Source of the DNA: WHSW01 sp963821345
GTDB taxonomy: Bacteria > Actinomycetota > Thermoleophilia > Solirubrobacterales > 70-9
Assembly: GCA_963821345.1 (NCBI GenBank)
Contig: CAWGDM010000002.1
Coordinates: 365,800-429,799 of the forward strand
Direction of reading: 5' to 3'
Length of the DNA: 64,000 nt
In this document: piece by piece, positions 26,748-35,173 of the stretch
Position numbering within the stretch: position 1 is the first letter of the stretch
Layout: each line of letters starts with the position of its first letter
Program-made: the position numbers and the translations under genes
The notes under the pieces: generated by a model
Databases searched by the model: none
Seen by the model: the letters and a program-made list of their open reading frames with translations, nothing else
Told to the model about the DNA's origin: nothing

Positions 26748-27041
26748 CTAGCTGCCGAACCCGGTCAGCGAGTCGGTCAGCGAGATGATCACGACCAGGA
26801 TCGTGACCACCGCCAGCAGCGCGACCAGTCCGATGAAGGCCGGCCGCATCCCCTGGCGGGTGTCGTCGATCTCGTGCACATGCTCGATGTCGACCTCGAC
26901 CGGCTCGCGATCGTGGTCTTCCTCGGCCCGCATCCGCGCCGCGGCCTCGGCGCTCTCGCGGTCGGGGAAGTTGCTCAGCGCCTCGTCTCCGCGGACCACG
27001 TCCCAGCCGTCGACCTGGTCGCGCATCACTTTCAGTGCCAT
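26748..27041 (-). CDS. Small C-terminally membrane-anchored protein with DUF2188-like start
   Basis: 97 aa. The first ~40 residues (KVMRDQVDGWDVVRGDEALS, NFPDRESAEAAARMRAEEDH) resemble the DUF2188 repeat, which wraps pairs of aromatic/basic residues; then an acidic linker and one membrane helix near the C-terminus (FIGLVALLAVVTILVVIISL). Function unknown. It lies 44 bases upstream of the DUF3556 gene on the same strand and may be the first gene of that unit. Confidence 0.7.
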   Translation of the reverse strand: MALKVMRDQVDGWDVVRGDEALSNFPDRESAEAAARMRAEEDHDREPVEVDIEHVHEIDDTRQGMRPAFIGLVALLAVVTILVVIISLTDSLTGFGS

Positions 27042-27343
27042 GGCCTGTCAGTACCCGGCCGGGCAGGCGAGAAACGGCCCGCGGTCCGGGCCGAGTCCGA
27101 ACGCGGAGCGCCGCTCGCCGCCAGAGCGGGTTCGGTTCTCGTCGCGTCTGTCGTATCCGACGTCCGACTCGTTCGCTAGTACCCTGTTGCGCTCGCTCAG
27201 CCGGACACCGACCCGAAGCTGCTGAACATCGGTGCGCGGCAGGCCGCCGTCGAGGCCTGCGACCCGCCCACCGACATGGCGCACGCGAGCGTACGGGCGT
27301 GACCGCGACCCGCAGTGGGTAGCGAGGTCGAGGCGAAGGAACG
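27042..27343. other. Intergenic region without a recognisable gene
   Basis: Divergent spacer between the small membrane protein and the secreted glycosidase. It must hold both promoters. A short open stretch (27184-27301, plus strand) reads ALAQPDTDPKLLNIGARQAA without a start codon and ends at TGA; it could be the tail of a lost gene. A ribosome-binding site GAAGGAA precedes the glycosidase start. Nothing else seen. Confidence 0.5.
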
Positions 27344-28465
27344 ATGCACAAAGGTCGAAACAAGGTGAGTCTAGGTAGGGCGCGTTACGCGGCCGTCGTC
27401 GCGGCGGTCGCAGCGACGCTTGCAACAGCCTGTGCGACCGCTTCGGCGCAGGCGCCACCCGAGTTCTTCGGCGTCGTCCCGCAGAACAAACTCGATCCGG
27501 CGAGCTTCGAGCGCATGGCCGGGGCCGGCGTCGGCGTCGCGCGCCTGCGGATCGATTGGGCGACGATCGACAGCTCGGAGGCGCCCGATGACTTCTACTG
27601 GCCGATCTTCGATCCGCTGGTGCTGGACGCGGCGCGCAACGGGATCCGGATCCTGCCCTTCCTCTACGGCACGCCTCCATGGGTGGCGCGGGGCCTCGAC
27701 GGACGCCAGTGCAGCGGCACGCAGTGCGCCCCCTACGCCCCACGATCGAAGGCGGCCCTCGAGGCCTGGGCACGATTCGTCCGTGGCGCGGTCGCTCGCT
27801 ACGGCCCACACGGCAGCCTCTGGGAGCAGAACCCGAACGTGCCGCGAATGCCGATCGACGTCTGGCAGGTGTGGAATGAGCAGAACTCGGAGGTCTTCTT
27901 CGCCCCCAAGCCAAAGCCGAAGCGCTACAAGCGCCTGCTCGCCCGCGCCTCGCGCGCGATCCGCGAGGCCGACCCGTCCGCCCGAGTGCTGCTCGGCGGG
28001 ATGGCCGAGCTCGCCGGTTCCGAGCGCGCCGTACCGGCCTCGGGATTCCTCGCGGATCTCTACCGCCTCAACGAAGTCCGCAAGCTGTTCGACGCGATCG
28101 CGCCGCACCCGTACGGAACCACGATCGGCAAAGTCCGGTCCCAGGTGAAGATGTACCGACGCGCGACCCGCAAGGGCGGCGACCGAGGTATCCCGATGTA
28201 CGTGACCGAGATCGGCGCCGGGTCGGCAGACGGCGGCCACAACTTCAACCTCGGGGCCGAGGGCCAGGCCTCGCTGCTGCAGGAGATCTACGCCTACTTC
28301 GAGAGCAAGCGCGTCCCGTACAACATCGAGACCGTCGACTGGTTCAGCTGGCAGGACACGTCCGACAGCTTCTGCCTGTGGTGCTCGACCTCCGGGCTCC
28401 TGGCCCAGGACGGCTCAGCGAAACCGTCGCTCGGCGCGTTCACGTCGTTCACCGGCGGCTCCTGA
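27344..28465 (+). CDS. Secreted glycoside hydrolase of clan GH-A (GH39/GH5-like)
   Basis: 373 aa with an N-terminal signal peptide (ATLATACATASAQA, cleavage near residue 36) and a TIM-barrel glycosidase. The acid/base Glu sits in the clan motif WQVWNEQNSEVFF and the nucleophile Glu in MYVTEIGAGSADGG; WFSWQDTSDSFCLWC follows. The pattern resembles xylosidase/cellulase-like proteins seen next to actinobacterial exopolysaccharide genes. Substrate cannot be assigned. A strong hairpin after the stop probably ends the transcript. Confidence 0.85.
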   Translation: MHKGRNKVSLGRARYAAVVAAVAATLATACATASAQAPPEFFGVVPQNKLDPASFERMAGAGVGVARLRIDWATIDSSEAPDDFYWPIFDPLVLDAARNGIRILPFLYGTPPWVARGLDGRQCSGTQCAPYAPRSKAALEAWARFVRGAVARYGPHGSLWEQNPNVPRMPIDVWQVWNEQNSEVFFAPKPKPKRYKRLLARASRAIREADPSARVLLGGMAELAGSERAVPASGFLADLYRLNEVRKLFDAIAPHPYGTTIGKVRSQVKMYRRATRKGGDRGIPMYVTEIGAGSADGGHNFNLGAEGQASLLQEIYAYFESKRVPYNIETVDWFSWQDTSDSFCLWCSTSGLLAQDGSAKPSLGAFTSFTGGS

Positions 28466-28476
28466 GCCGGGCGAGC

Positions 28477-28503
28477 GGCCCGTCCCCTACCTCACGACGG
28501 GCC
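28477..28503. terminator. Bidirectional terminator candidate between convergent genes
   Basis: Perfect 8-bp inverted repeat GGCCCGTC (28477-28484) / GACGGGCC (28496-28503) with an 11-base loop, 12 bases after the glycosidase stop and 28 before the stop of the convergent exported protein gene. No T-run, as is common in high-GC actinobacteria. Confidence 0.55.
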
Positions 28504-28530
28504 TCCGTTCTACGGATAAGGGCTCGCGTT

Positions 28531-29289
28531 TCACTTGACCGAGAACGGCACCTCGGTGATCGTCTGGTTGCCACTCTTCTCGCGCGCCAGCACCTCGACC
28601 TTGGTCTCGGGCGCACCGGGCGTCAGCGCCTCGGCCGGAATGGCGACGCTCGTGACATCGGCGTTGAGGTTGAGGGTCACGCGCTCCACCGGCTCCTGAA
28701 GCACGATCACTTGGTAGCTGACGATGTCGACTCCGTTCGGCGTCGTCACCGGCTCCCAGCTCACCCTTAGGGCGTTCGCGTTCACGGCCTCGCCCTTCGT
28801 CGGGCTGGTGACTACCGGCCCGTCGGGGATCATGTGCGTCAGCCGATCGGAGCCGACGATCTTGCGGCCGTCAACGGCCCGCCCGCTGAACGTGTACTTC
28901 CCTGCCGGGAACCGCTTCTCGAACTTCCTCAACGACACCTCCGAGAACGTGGGCTCTGCCGTCTCCCAGAAGAGCTCCGTGAGTCCCCAGCCGGCAAGCC
29001 GCCCCTTGGTTCGCGCCTGCATCATCACCTTTCGCCCCTTCGGATCGCGAAGCGTGAACTTGTCCCATTCGTCGACGTCGGCAAGCAGTTGCAGTCCGAT
29101 GTCTCCGTCGGTCGCGTTCGTCTCGATGAAGAGATCGTTGATCTCGTAGGGGATCGGCTTGGAGGGGATCGGCTTTGGCTTCGCAGGGTCGCTTGCGCCG
29201 CCGCCCGTCGCGGCGATCGCGCCGCCCGATGCCGCGAGTGCGCCGATCGCGGCCAACGCAAAGAGCCTTCCCTTGGGCCTGGTGGACAT
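28531..29289 (-). CDS. Exported protein with C-terminal fibronectin type III-like domain
   Basis: 252 aa. Signal peptide (FALAAIGALAASGGAIAA), a low-complexity K/P linker (PKPIPSKPIPYE), a middle beta-rich region (LQLLADVDEWDKFTLRDPKG, FPAGKYTFSGRAVDGRKIVG) and a C-terminal FN3-like module (LRVSWEPVTTPNGVDIVSYQ, TKVEVLAREKSGNQT). I start at the ATG at 29289, which has a strong site AGGAGG; longer in-frame starts have none. Function unknown; extracellular adhesion or carbohydrate binding is possible. Confidence 0.75.
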   Translation of the reverse strand: MSTRPKGRLFALAAIGALAASGGAIAATGGGASDPAKPKPIPSKPIPYEINDLFIETNATDGDIGLQLLADVDEWDKFTLRDPKGRKVMMQARTKGRLAGWGLTELFWETAEPTFSEVSLRKFEKRFPAGKYTFSGRAVDGRKIVGSDRLTHMIPDGPVVTSPTKGEAVNANALRVSWEPVTTPNGVDIVSYQVIVLQEPVERVTLNLNADVTSVAIPAEALTPGAPETKVEVLAREKSGNQTITEVPFSVK

Positions 29290-29401
29290 AGTGCCTCCTG
29301 CCGTCGCCGGGGTCGTCTTCCGAGGCGACCATAGGACGTCGACAATGAAACGACGATGAACGCCGTCGCCACGCCCGCGGCCACCAAAGGAAGGAATGCA
29401 C

Positions 29402-29869
29402 ATGGCAACCATCCACCTCCATCAGACGACGACCGCGACGCCCGAGCAGTTTGTCGCCGGGCTCACTGACTTCGGGCCGGGCCGCTCGGAGCTGTTTCCA
29501 AACAGCGCCGACGATTACCTGAAGGTGCATGACCAGGGGCCGGATCACGCCGACGTAACGGAGGGCTCGGGCGGCATCTGGGAACGCCTGGATTACGACT
29601 GGTCCAATCCGAATCGCGTCGTGATGACGACCACCGACTCCAACATCTGGGGAGGCGCCTCGGGTCACACCTACACCCTCACGCCGCAGCCCGACGGTAC
29701 GACCGAAATCGACGTCGTCGTGGTGCGCGATGGCAAGAACTTCAAGGGACGCGCGCTCGGGCTCGGACTCGGAGTCATCGGCAAGAGCTACTTGGGAAAG
29801 GCACTGGGAAAGACCGTCAAGGCGATCGAAGCGCGGAATGACGGGGCCGGAGCGGCCGAGGTCACGTAG
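29402..29869 (+). CDS. SRPBCC (START-like) ligand-binding protein
   Basis: 155 aa. Starts MATIHLHQTTTATPEQFVAG and has the helix-grip pattern with a long C-terminal helix (SYLGKALGKTVKAIEAR); GIWERLDYDWSNPNRVVMTT and GHTYTLTPQPDGTTEIDVVV match polyketide cyclase/dehydrase-type SRPBCC proteins. ATG at 29402 has AAAGGAAGG at suitable distance; ATG at 29396 is too close to it. Binds or processes a hydrophobic small molecule; identity unknown. Confidence 0.8.
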   Translation: MATIHLHQTTTATPEQFVAGLTDFGPGRSELFPNSADDYLKVHDQGPDHADVTEGSGGIWERLDYDWSNPNRVVMTTTDSNIWGGASGHTYTLTPQPDGTTEIDVVVVRDGKNFKGRALGLGLGVIGKSYLGKALGKTVKAIEARNDGAGAAEVT

Positions 29870-30198
29870 ACCCCCGCTCGCCAGCGCAGCCGACCACCGG
29901 GTTTCAAAACCTTCACATCGCGCCGATCGCCCCGACCTAAGCTGCCGGTTGCCTGCACTGAGCCAACGCATAACGCGTTCTCCTCCGCTCAGTGCTCGGC
30001 AGCGGCGGCTGGCGGCCGCCGCATCCGTGAGGTCCGTGCTCCCGACGTGCGCATCCGGCGGGAGCTCGGGCTTGTGCGCCGGAGCGCCTTTGACCATCGG
30101 CGGTCACAAGGACCGCGAGGAAAGTTTCCGCAAAGTGGGCAAAACGCTGAGGTGACAAACTGCACGCCTCGGATCGCATCAAGGGGTAGGAGCCGACG
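29870..30198. other. Intergenic region, no gene seen
   Basis: 329 bases between two plus-strand genes. I find no conserved coding pattern and no strong hairpin. The 3' part is AT-richer (around TTTCCGCAAAGTGGGCAAAA, 30125-30144) and probably contains the promoter of the HD hydrolase gene; TAGGAG before GTG 30199 is its ribosome-binding site. Confidence 0.5.
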
Positions 30199-30780
30199 GT
30201 GCTCACGACAGGAACATCGGCGCGCGAGCGCGCCGAAGAGGTAGCCAGAGCGGCGCACGCGGACCAGAGAAGTCCGAACGGGCGCCCGTATATCGACCAT
30301 CCGCTCGCGGTCGCGCGCGTGCTCGAAGCCACCGGTGCCGACGAGCCGTCGATCGTGGCGGCGATCCTTCACGACGTGGTCGAACACTCCCCGCTGTCGG
30401 TAGCGGAGATCTCGGGCGCCTTCGGTGCGGAGGTCGCGGGCCTGGTCGAGGCGCTGACCGAGGACCCGCTGATCGACGATTGGGTCGAGCGCAAGGCCCT
30501 GCTGCGCCGCCAGGTCGAGGACGCCGGGGCGCCGGCCGCGAGCATCTACGTGGCTGACAAGCTGGTGAACCTCGCCGACATGCGCCGGCTCTATAACGAC
30601 AAAGGCGAGGCGGCGATCGACCTGCACAAGGCCCCGACGCTCGATTTGCGAATCGAGGCGTGGTGGCACGATCTCGAGTCGGCGTCCGGCGCCGGTGCGC
30701 CGCTGCAGCTGACGATGCGTTTGCTGTCCGAGCTCAAGGCCTTCGAGCAGGATCGACGCCTCGCGACCGCGACAACCTAG
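30199..30780 (+). CDS. Small HD-domain hydrolase of the SpoT/MESH1 type
   Basis: 193 aa. Core HD-hydrolase motifs as in the hydrolase half of RelA/SpoT: ARAAHADQRSPNGRPYIDHP, AAILHDVVEHSPLSVAEI (HD pair) and VADKLVNLADMRRLYNDKGE. No synthetase or TGS/ACT domain, so it would be a small alarmone hydrolase that degrades (p)ppGpp or a related nucleotide; substrate inferred from family. Confidence 0.88.
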   Translation: MLTTGTSARERAEEVARAAHADQRSPNGRPYIDHPLAVARVLEATGADEPSIVAAILHDVVEHSPLSVAEISGAFGAEVAGLVEALTEDPLIDDWVERKALLRRQVEDAGAPAASIYVADKLVNLADMRRLYNDKGEAAIDLHKAPTLDLRIEAWWHDLESASGAGAPLQLTMRLLSELKAFEQDRRLATATT

Positions 30781-30792
30781 CCGGCGGTTCGT

Positions 30793-31401
30793 TCAGCCTC
30801 GACGGCGCGATGCCCCGTCTCGGCTTCCCGTGCCACGTTTGTTCCAACCATGAAACGGCGAGAGGTCGCCCTCGTCCCATGCTTGGCGAAGCCCGGGCGC
30901 GCTCAGGTCCCAGTCGGGGCGGATCTCGCGGCTGACGGATCGCAGGTCATGCCAGAGGTCGTGTGTCGACGGGCGGCCCCAGAACCAATAGCCGTTATAG
31001 ACGCTGTGGATGACCAGCCCGGGCTTGAGCACGAGCGTGTGCGGAATCATCGGGTCGTGCTCGGGGTCGGTGTATTCCTGGATGTCGAGGTCCTTCTGGA
31101 CTGTGCGCTCCGGGTCGGAGAGGAACGGCCACTGGGCGCCGACCGACGCGCGAAATTCCTGGGACTCGTGGTGGGCGTCGGTTGAGATCGTGGCCACCCG
31201 GGTGTAGGCCACGGCGATTTTCGGGTACAGCGCCGCGAGCTCGAGGTGCTGCTGGTGCTCCTTCGGGCAGTAGTGGCCGCGCGCGAGCGTCAGGATCATC
31301 GGATCGTCGCCCTGCAGCTCGCTGAGCTTGCGCGAAACGCTCTCGTGGTCCGGCAGCTCGTAGTCGGGGAACGCGGCCCCGGGTTGGATCTTGGAACTCA
31401 T
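30793..31401 (-). CDS. Peroxiredoxin-like (AhpC/TSA-fold) redoxin
   Basis: 202 aa with the thioredoxin fold of redoxins. A single conserved Cys is in LARGHYCPKEHQQHLEL, the position of the peroxidatic Cys although the usual PxxxTxxC motif is altered; a Pro/Trp-rich second half contains HTLVLKPGLVIHSVYNGYWF. No resolving Cys seen. It lies 15 bases downstream of a flavin disulfide reductase on the same strand, suggesting a reductase-redoxin pair. Confidence 0.8.
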   Translation of the reverse strand: MSSKIQPGAAFPDYELPDHESVSRKLSELQGDDPMILTLARGHYCPKEHQQHLELAALYPKIAVAYTRVATISTDAHHESQEFRASVGAQWPFLSDPERTVQKDLDIQEYTDPEHDPMIPHTLVLKPGLVIHSVYNGYWFWGRPSTHDLWHDLRSVSREIRPDWDLSAPGLRQAWDEGDLSPFHGWNKRGTGSRDGASRRRG

Positions 31402-31416
31402 GACTGGACTCCTCTC

Positions 31417-32763
31417 TCAAGCGGTGTCCGGCTGAACCTGGCCGGCGAGCGCCTTCAGCGCGGCGACGTAGATTTCCGAGAACGTGGGAAACGGCTGGAT
31501 CGTGTCCCGAAGCACCGGGAGCGGAACCTCGGCGCGGATCGCCAGCGTCGCCTGCTGCAGCCACTCGCCCGCCTCGGGGCCAAGCGCGTAGGCGCCGGTC
31601 AGCCGCTCGCCGTCGCTGAGCAGCGTGAGGAAGCCATTGGATTCGGCGTAGGCGCGCGTATATGTCTCCATCTTCGGCAGCTGGGAGATCGGGACTGTGG
31701 CTGCGAACTCGGCCTCGGTCGCGCCAACTGCGGCAGCCTGGGGGTCCGTGTAAACGGCGCGCGGCACGGCCTCATAGTTCGCCTCCCGCGGCTCGCCGAG
31801 GATGTTGGCGGCGACGACGTCGCCTTGGTATTTGCCCGTGTGCGTCAGCGGCCAGATCCCGGTGATGTCGCCGATTGCCCAAAGGCCCTCGCCGGCGCGA
31901 AGGTTCGCGTCGACCGGGACCCCCTGGGGGTCCGCCTCGATCCCGACGGTCTCCAAGCCGATCTCCTCGACGCGCGGGCGCCGACCGGTGGCGACCAACA
32001 GCCGGTCACCTCGCAGCTCGTCCCGGTTTTCGAACTCGAGCACGAAGTCCTGACGGTCACGCCTGGCCGCGGAGGCGTGCGTTCCGAGCACGAGCTCGAC
32101 GCCGTCGCCGCGCAGGACATCGCCGAGCGCCTGCCCGAGCGGGGCCGGCTCACGGGGGAGGATGTGCGCGGCACCGTCGACGAGGGCCACTTCGCCGCCG
32201 AGGCGGTGAACGGCCTGGGCCATCTCGACCCCGACGGGGCCGCCACCCAAAATGAGCAGACGGCGCGGCACGGCCGTCATCCCCGTCACCTCGCGGTTCG
32301 TCCATACCCCCTCCAGGTCGCCCAGGCCCGGGACCGGAGGGATGATCGGATCGGCGCCCGCGGCGAGGACGATGTGGTCGGCGGTGTGGCGGGCGCCGTC
32401 CACCTCGACGACCCCGGTTCCGGCCAGTCGGCCGCTGCCGCGCAGCAGGTCGATCCCCGCCTCGGCGAGCCAGTGCTCCTGGCCGGCGTCGGAGTAGTCG
32501 GAGACCATGAAGTCCCGCCAGGCGAGCGACGCCTCGACGTCGACCTCCGCGCTCGCCGCCGCCTCGCGCGCGGCGTGCACGGCCTCGCCGGGGCGCAGCA
32601 GCGTCTTCGACGGGATGCAGGCCCAATAGGAGCACTCACCGCCGACCAGCTCGCGCTCGACCAGGGCGACCCGCAGGCCCCCCTCGGCGAGCGCGCCGGC
32701 GCAGTGCTCGCCCGGCGAGCCGCCGCCGATGACGATCACGTCGTAGTCAGTGCTGGCGCTCAT
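31417..32763 (-). CDS. Pyridine nucleotide-disulfide oxidoreductase (dihydrolipoyl dehydrogenase/mercuric reductase family)
   Basis: 448-aa class I flavin disulfide reductase. FAD motif VIVIGGGSPGEHCAGALAEG, redox pair in VGGECSYWACIPSKTLLRPG (CxxxxC), NAD(P) motif LLILGGGPVGVEMAQAVHRL, second FAD motif GLWAIGDITGIWPLTHTGKY, and C-terminal dimerisation domain. The catalytic His-Glu usually near the C-terminus is replaced by a segment without the HPT motif (TIQPFPTFSEIY has QPFPT), as in several uncharacterised actinobacterial members. Likely reduces the adjacent redoxin or a low-molecular-weight thiol disulfide. Confidence 0.88.
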   Translation of the reverse strand: MSASTDYDVIVIGGGSPGEHCAGALAEGGLRVALVERELVGGECSYWACIPSKTLLRPGEAVHAAREAAASAEVDVEASLAWRDFMVSDYSDAGQEHWLAEAGIDLLRGSGRLAGTGVVEVDGARHTADHIVLAAGADPIIPPVPGLGDLEGVWTNREVTGMTAVPRRLLILGGGPVGVEMAQAVHRLGGEVALVDGAAHILPREPAPLGQALGDVLRGDGVELVLGTHASAARRDRQDFVLEFENRDELRGDRLLVATGRRPRVEEIGLETVGIEADPQGVPVDANLRAGEGLWAIGDITGIWPLTHTGKYQGDVVAANILGEPREANYEAVPRAVYTDPQAAAVGATEAEFAATVPISQLPKMETYTRAYAESNGFLTLLSDGERLTGAYALGPEAGEWLQQATLAIRAEVPLPVLRDTIQPFPTFSEIYVAALKALAGQVQPDTA

Positions 32764-32808
32764 CGGACGTCACGATCAGTTGGTCGTGGCATCGAGCCGA
32801 CTAACGCA

Positions 32809-33021
32809 TCACGCCGGCGGCGCGACGATGTGTTTGACCTCCGCCATGTAGCGGTCGGCGGCGGTCGAGGCGTCGTCCGGCGTGCTGCCGTTCTGTCGCG
32901 CGTCCATGTAGGCCGCATACCAGTCCCACCAGTCGTGCGGCGGGGCGACGGCCTCAAACGCGCCGTGGCGCCCCGACGTTTCGTGTAGAAGCTCTGCGAG
33001 CGCAGCGATCTCCATCGTCAC
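32809..33021 (-). CDS. Small conserved hypothetical protein
   Basis: 70 aa, mostly helical: MEIAALAELLHETSGRHGAF then the Trp-rich APPHDWWDWYAAYMDARQNG and YMAEVKHIVAPPA. I recall near-identical short proteins beside glyoxalase-fold genes in actinobacteria, with no known function. GTG start at 33021 overlaps the VOC gene stop (GTGA); an ATG at 33015 is the alternative. Confidence 0.75.
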   Translation of the reverse strand: MTMEIAALAELLHETSGRHGAFEAVAPPHDWWDWYAAYMDARQNGSTPDDASTAADRYMAEVKHIVAPPA

Positions 33022-33440
33022 ACCCGCCCCGGGAGCCGTTCAGTGATCTCTTGAACCAGCCAGGTATTGCCATCCGGGTCGCTGAACGAGGCGTACGTGC
33101 CATAGCTGGTCCGGTCGGGATCTCGGCCGCTGACGACCTCGCCGTCCTCGCGGTGATACGGCTCGCCGGCGTCAACACCGCGATCCGCCAGCTCGGCTCG
33201 GTATGCCTCGATGTCCTCGACGACCAGGTACATGTTCTGCGCCGATCCGGGAGCGGCCGGGGTGATCCCCTCCCCGATGTGAATCGAACAGGCCGAGCCC
33301 GGCGGCGTGAACTGGACCACGCGGACGCTCTCGCTGACGGCGAGGTCGATGTCCATGCGCCAACCCAGGTCTTCGTAAAACTGCTTAGCGCGGTCGACAT
33401 CCGACACCGGGATGACGACCACCTCGAGCTTTGCGTCCAT
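33018..33440 (-). CDS. VOC-superfamily (glyoxalase/bleomycin-resistance fold) protein
   Basis: 140 aa. Begins MDAKLEVVVIPVSDVDRAKQ with the paired beta-alpha-beta-beta-beta modules; SVRVVQFTPPGSACSIHIGE and YASFSDPDGNTWLVQEITER are the module ends. Possible metal ligands are the His in SIHIGE and a Glu near the end. Start at ATG 33440, preceded by a G-rich ribosome-binding site. The sequence upstream in the same frame is a SnoaL tail (see 33495-33590), not part of this protein. Ligand unknown. Confidence 0.85.
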   Translation of the reverse strand: MDAKLEVVVIPVSDVDRAKQFYEDLGWRMDIDLAVSESVRVVQFTPPGSACSIHIGEGITPAAPGSAQNMYLVVEDIEAYRAELADRGVDAGEPYHREDGEVVSGRDPDRTSYGTYASFSDPDGNTWLVQEITERLPGRV

Positions 33441-33494
33441 CTCCCCCCTTTCCAAGGGCTGGTTGGCAACGAGCAGACTAAGCCCAAATGCGGA

Positions 33495-33590
33495 ATCCGA
33501 CAGGCCCGCGGCTTCGAGGGCCTTCGCGCTGTCCCAGTAGAGCCCGAGTCGAACGACCTTGCCCGCCCGAGTATCCCCGAATAAGTTCCG
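33495..33590 (-). pseudogene. C-terminal remnant of a SnoaL-like gene
   Basis: The minus strand reads NLFGDTRAGKVVRLGLYWDS then AKALEAAGLSDSAF, matching the last ~30 residues of the array family (…GKVxRxxxYxDxxEALEAAGLSE). The usual stop after SE is lost and the frame runs on into the VOC gene. No N-terminal part is recognisable upstream, so only the tail survives. Confidence 0.75.
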
Positions 33591-33662
33591 CCATCCGCGC
33601 AAAGCGCGAGGGTCCTGCCTCTCGTCCAAACCGCTACGGAACTCTCGCTTTTCGTCCTCGCG

Positions 33663-34051
33663 CTACGTCTCGTAGCGAGCAGCCACCAGGGCTTCCTCCT
33701 TGTTGCGGAAGGTTTGCTGCCTGCGCACCTGCCCATCCTTGATCGTGATCAGGAACGCCATCGGGTCTCGGAGGGCGATGTTGCTGACCGGCCCTGCCCC
33801 GCCCAGTCGAACGACCGCGAGTACCTGGTCGGGCCCGACGTCCACGATCTCTTCAGGATCGAGTCGATAACCGGCAAGCGTCTGCCGGTTTTCCTCGTAG
33901 AGGACTCGAATGGCGTCCCGGCCGCTGTGGGTCCCAAGGAGCAGTGTCTTGAACTCAACCTTGGGTCGCAGGTCGCCATCACGGCGTCAAGATCGCCCCG
34001 GTTGTACGCGGCGAAGCCCTCCTTCACCAGGTCGATGTTCGCCTCGGTCAT
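33663..34051 (-). pseudogene. SnoaL/NTF2-like gene with one missing base
   Basis: Starts MTEANIDLVKEGFAAYNRGD and runs to MATCDP, then changes frame at ~33961-33967. Restoring one base gives a continuous 129-aa NTF2-fold protein (KVEFKTLLLGTHSGRDAIRV, VDVGPDQVLAVVRLGGAG, FLITIKDGQVRRQQTFRNKE, ending AARYET). It lacks the ALEAAGLSE tail, so it is a related but separate branch. A single-base assembly error is as likely as a true mutation. Confidence 0.75.
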
Positions 34052-34564
34052 TACGCCTTTGCACTATCCACGGGCACTGCGAAGTATCGCTTGCACGCGG
34101 AGGAAGCCTTGACGCCTGAGCCACTGGCTCGGCGGGGCAGTACCAAATAAGTGCCGAGAACCTCCGAGGACGTGCTCAAACCGCCTACGATCGCCACGCG
34201 ACAGGGGGGCTGCGTACGGCGTCCCTCATGCTCGCCACCGGCGGCCGCGCCAACGCCCTGTGTGCCCCCCGTCTGGGCGTGCGCGGCCGCCTTCCTTTGC
34301 TGCGCGGCAAGCCCGGTCCCCCGTTTCCAGACAGACGACTCGGGCTTTGTCCGCGCAACGCGCGCGATGTGAACGTTCTGAAACCCGGTGTTCGATCCCC
34401 GAAGAACTGCGTGCAAGCCCTAAAGGCGGGGCCCGCATCCGCCGATTGGATGCGAAAGCCGCGTCCGCCGTCTGGGTGGATGCGAGGCGGCCCCCGGAGC
34501 ATTCGAACGATGACTCCACCGCACAGGGGGGCCAGACCACGCAAATGGGAAAGGAAAGCACTCA
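34052..34564. other. Long 5' region of the TasA/SipW-like locus; structured, no gene seen
   Basis: 513 bases. The last 140 contain a perfect 7-bp hairpin CGCATCC (34434-34440) / GGATGCG (34448-34454), with a further GGATGCG copy at 34478-34484 that could pair alternatively with the same left arm. This suggests a leader that can switch structure. It does not match the c-di-GMP-I riboswitch consensus as far as I can tell. AAAGGAAAG before ATG 34565 is the ribosome-binding site. The first half shows nothing recognisable. Confidence 0.45.
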
Positions 34565-35131
34565 ATGGATCGCTTGCACGCACTCGCCGCGCGGCCGAAG
34601 CGCACGCTCGGCGTCCTCGTAGTCGTTCTGGCCGCGGCCGGAGTCGCGGTCGGATCGGGCGCCAGCTTCACGGCCCAGACCGCAAACCCCTCCAACACGT
34701 TCAGCTCCGGGACGCTGAGCATGTCCAACTCGCTCGACGGGGCGGCAATCCTGACGGCGAGCAACATGAAGCCCGGCGACACGGCCACCGGCACCGTCGA
34801 CATTCAGAACACCGGCTCGCTCGGCGGCACCTTCACGCTCAGCCGTTCGGCGCTCAACGACTCCGATGGCGCCAACCCGATGTCGCAAAAGCTCAACCTC
34901 GTCGTCAAGAACTGCGGCGACTTCTCGTCCGGCACGCCGACCTGCGACGTCGGCGACCCGAACGTCTACTCGGGAACGCTGGCGGCGATGACCGCTTCGA
35001 ACGCGCTCGGGACCTACGCGGTCAACGAAAAGCACCGCTACCAGTTCACGGTCACGTTCGACAGCTCGGCGGGCAACGTCTACCAGGGCGACAGCTCGAC
35101 GGCGACGTTCCAATGGGACGCGGTCCAGTAA
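34565..35131 (+). CDS. TasA/camelysin-like surface protein with SipW-type signal peptide
   Basis: 188 aa. Basic N-terminus, hydrophobic segment TLGVLVVVLAAAGVAVGSGA and, directly after it, SFTAQTANPSNTFSSGTLSM, the pattern around the SipW cleavage site of TasA/CalY proteins (…A-S-F-T). The rest is beta-rich: MKPGDTATGTVDIQNTGSLG, FTLSRSALND, and a C-terminal VYQGDSSTATFQWDAVQ strand. TasA-type proteins polymerise into biofilm fibres by donor-strand exchange. The next gene encodes the matching signal peptidase, strongly supporting this reading; fibre formation is inferred. Confidence 0.85.
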   Translation: MDRLHALAARPKRTLGVLVVVLAAAGVAVGSGASFTAQTANPSNTFSSGTLSMSNSLDGAAILTASNMKPGDTATGTVDIQNTGSLGGTFTLSRSALNDSDGANPMSQKLNLVVKNCGDFSSGTPTCDVGDPNVYSGTLAAMTASNALGTYAVNEKHRYQFTVTFDSSAGNVYQGDSSTATFQWDAVQ

Positions 35132-35173
35132 GGGCCTGACCTCCTCCGAGGGGCCAAGGGGAGCCGCACGGCC

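Noticed and set aside
24964..26751. A 595-codon plus-strand frame over the DUF3556 region
   Set aside because: Shadow; composition rich in R/Q/H/D with no domain; the minus strand has clear membrane segments and motifs.
34436..34492. Possible c-di-GMP-I riboswitch (GATGCGAAAGCC resembles GACGCAAAGCC)
   Set aside because: The partner block (CACGCACAGGGCAAACC) and the tetraloop-receptor pattern are not found upstream, so only a short chance similarity remains.
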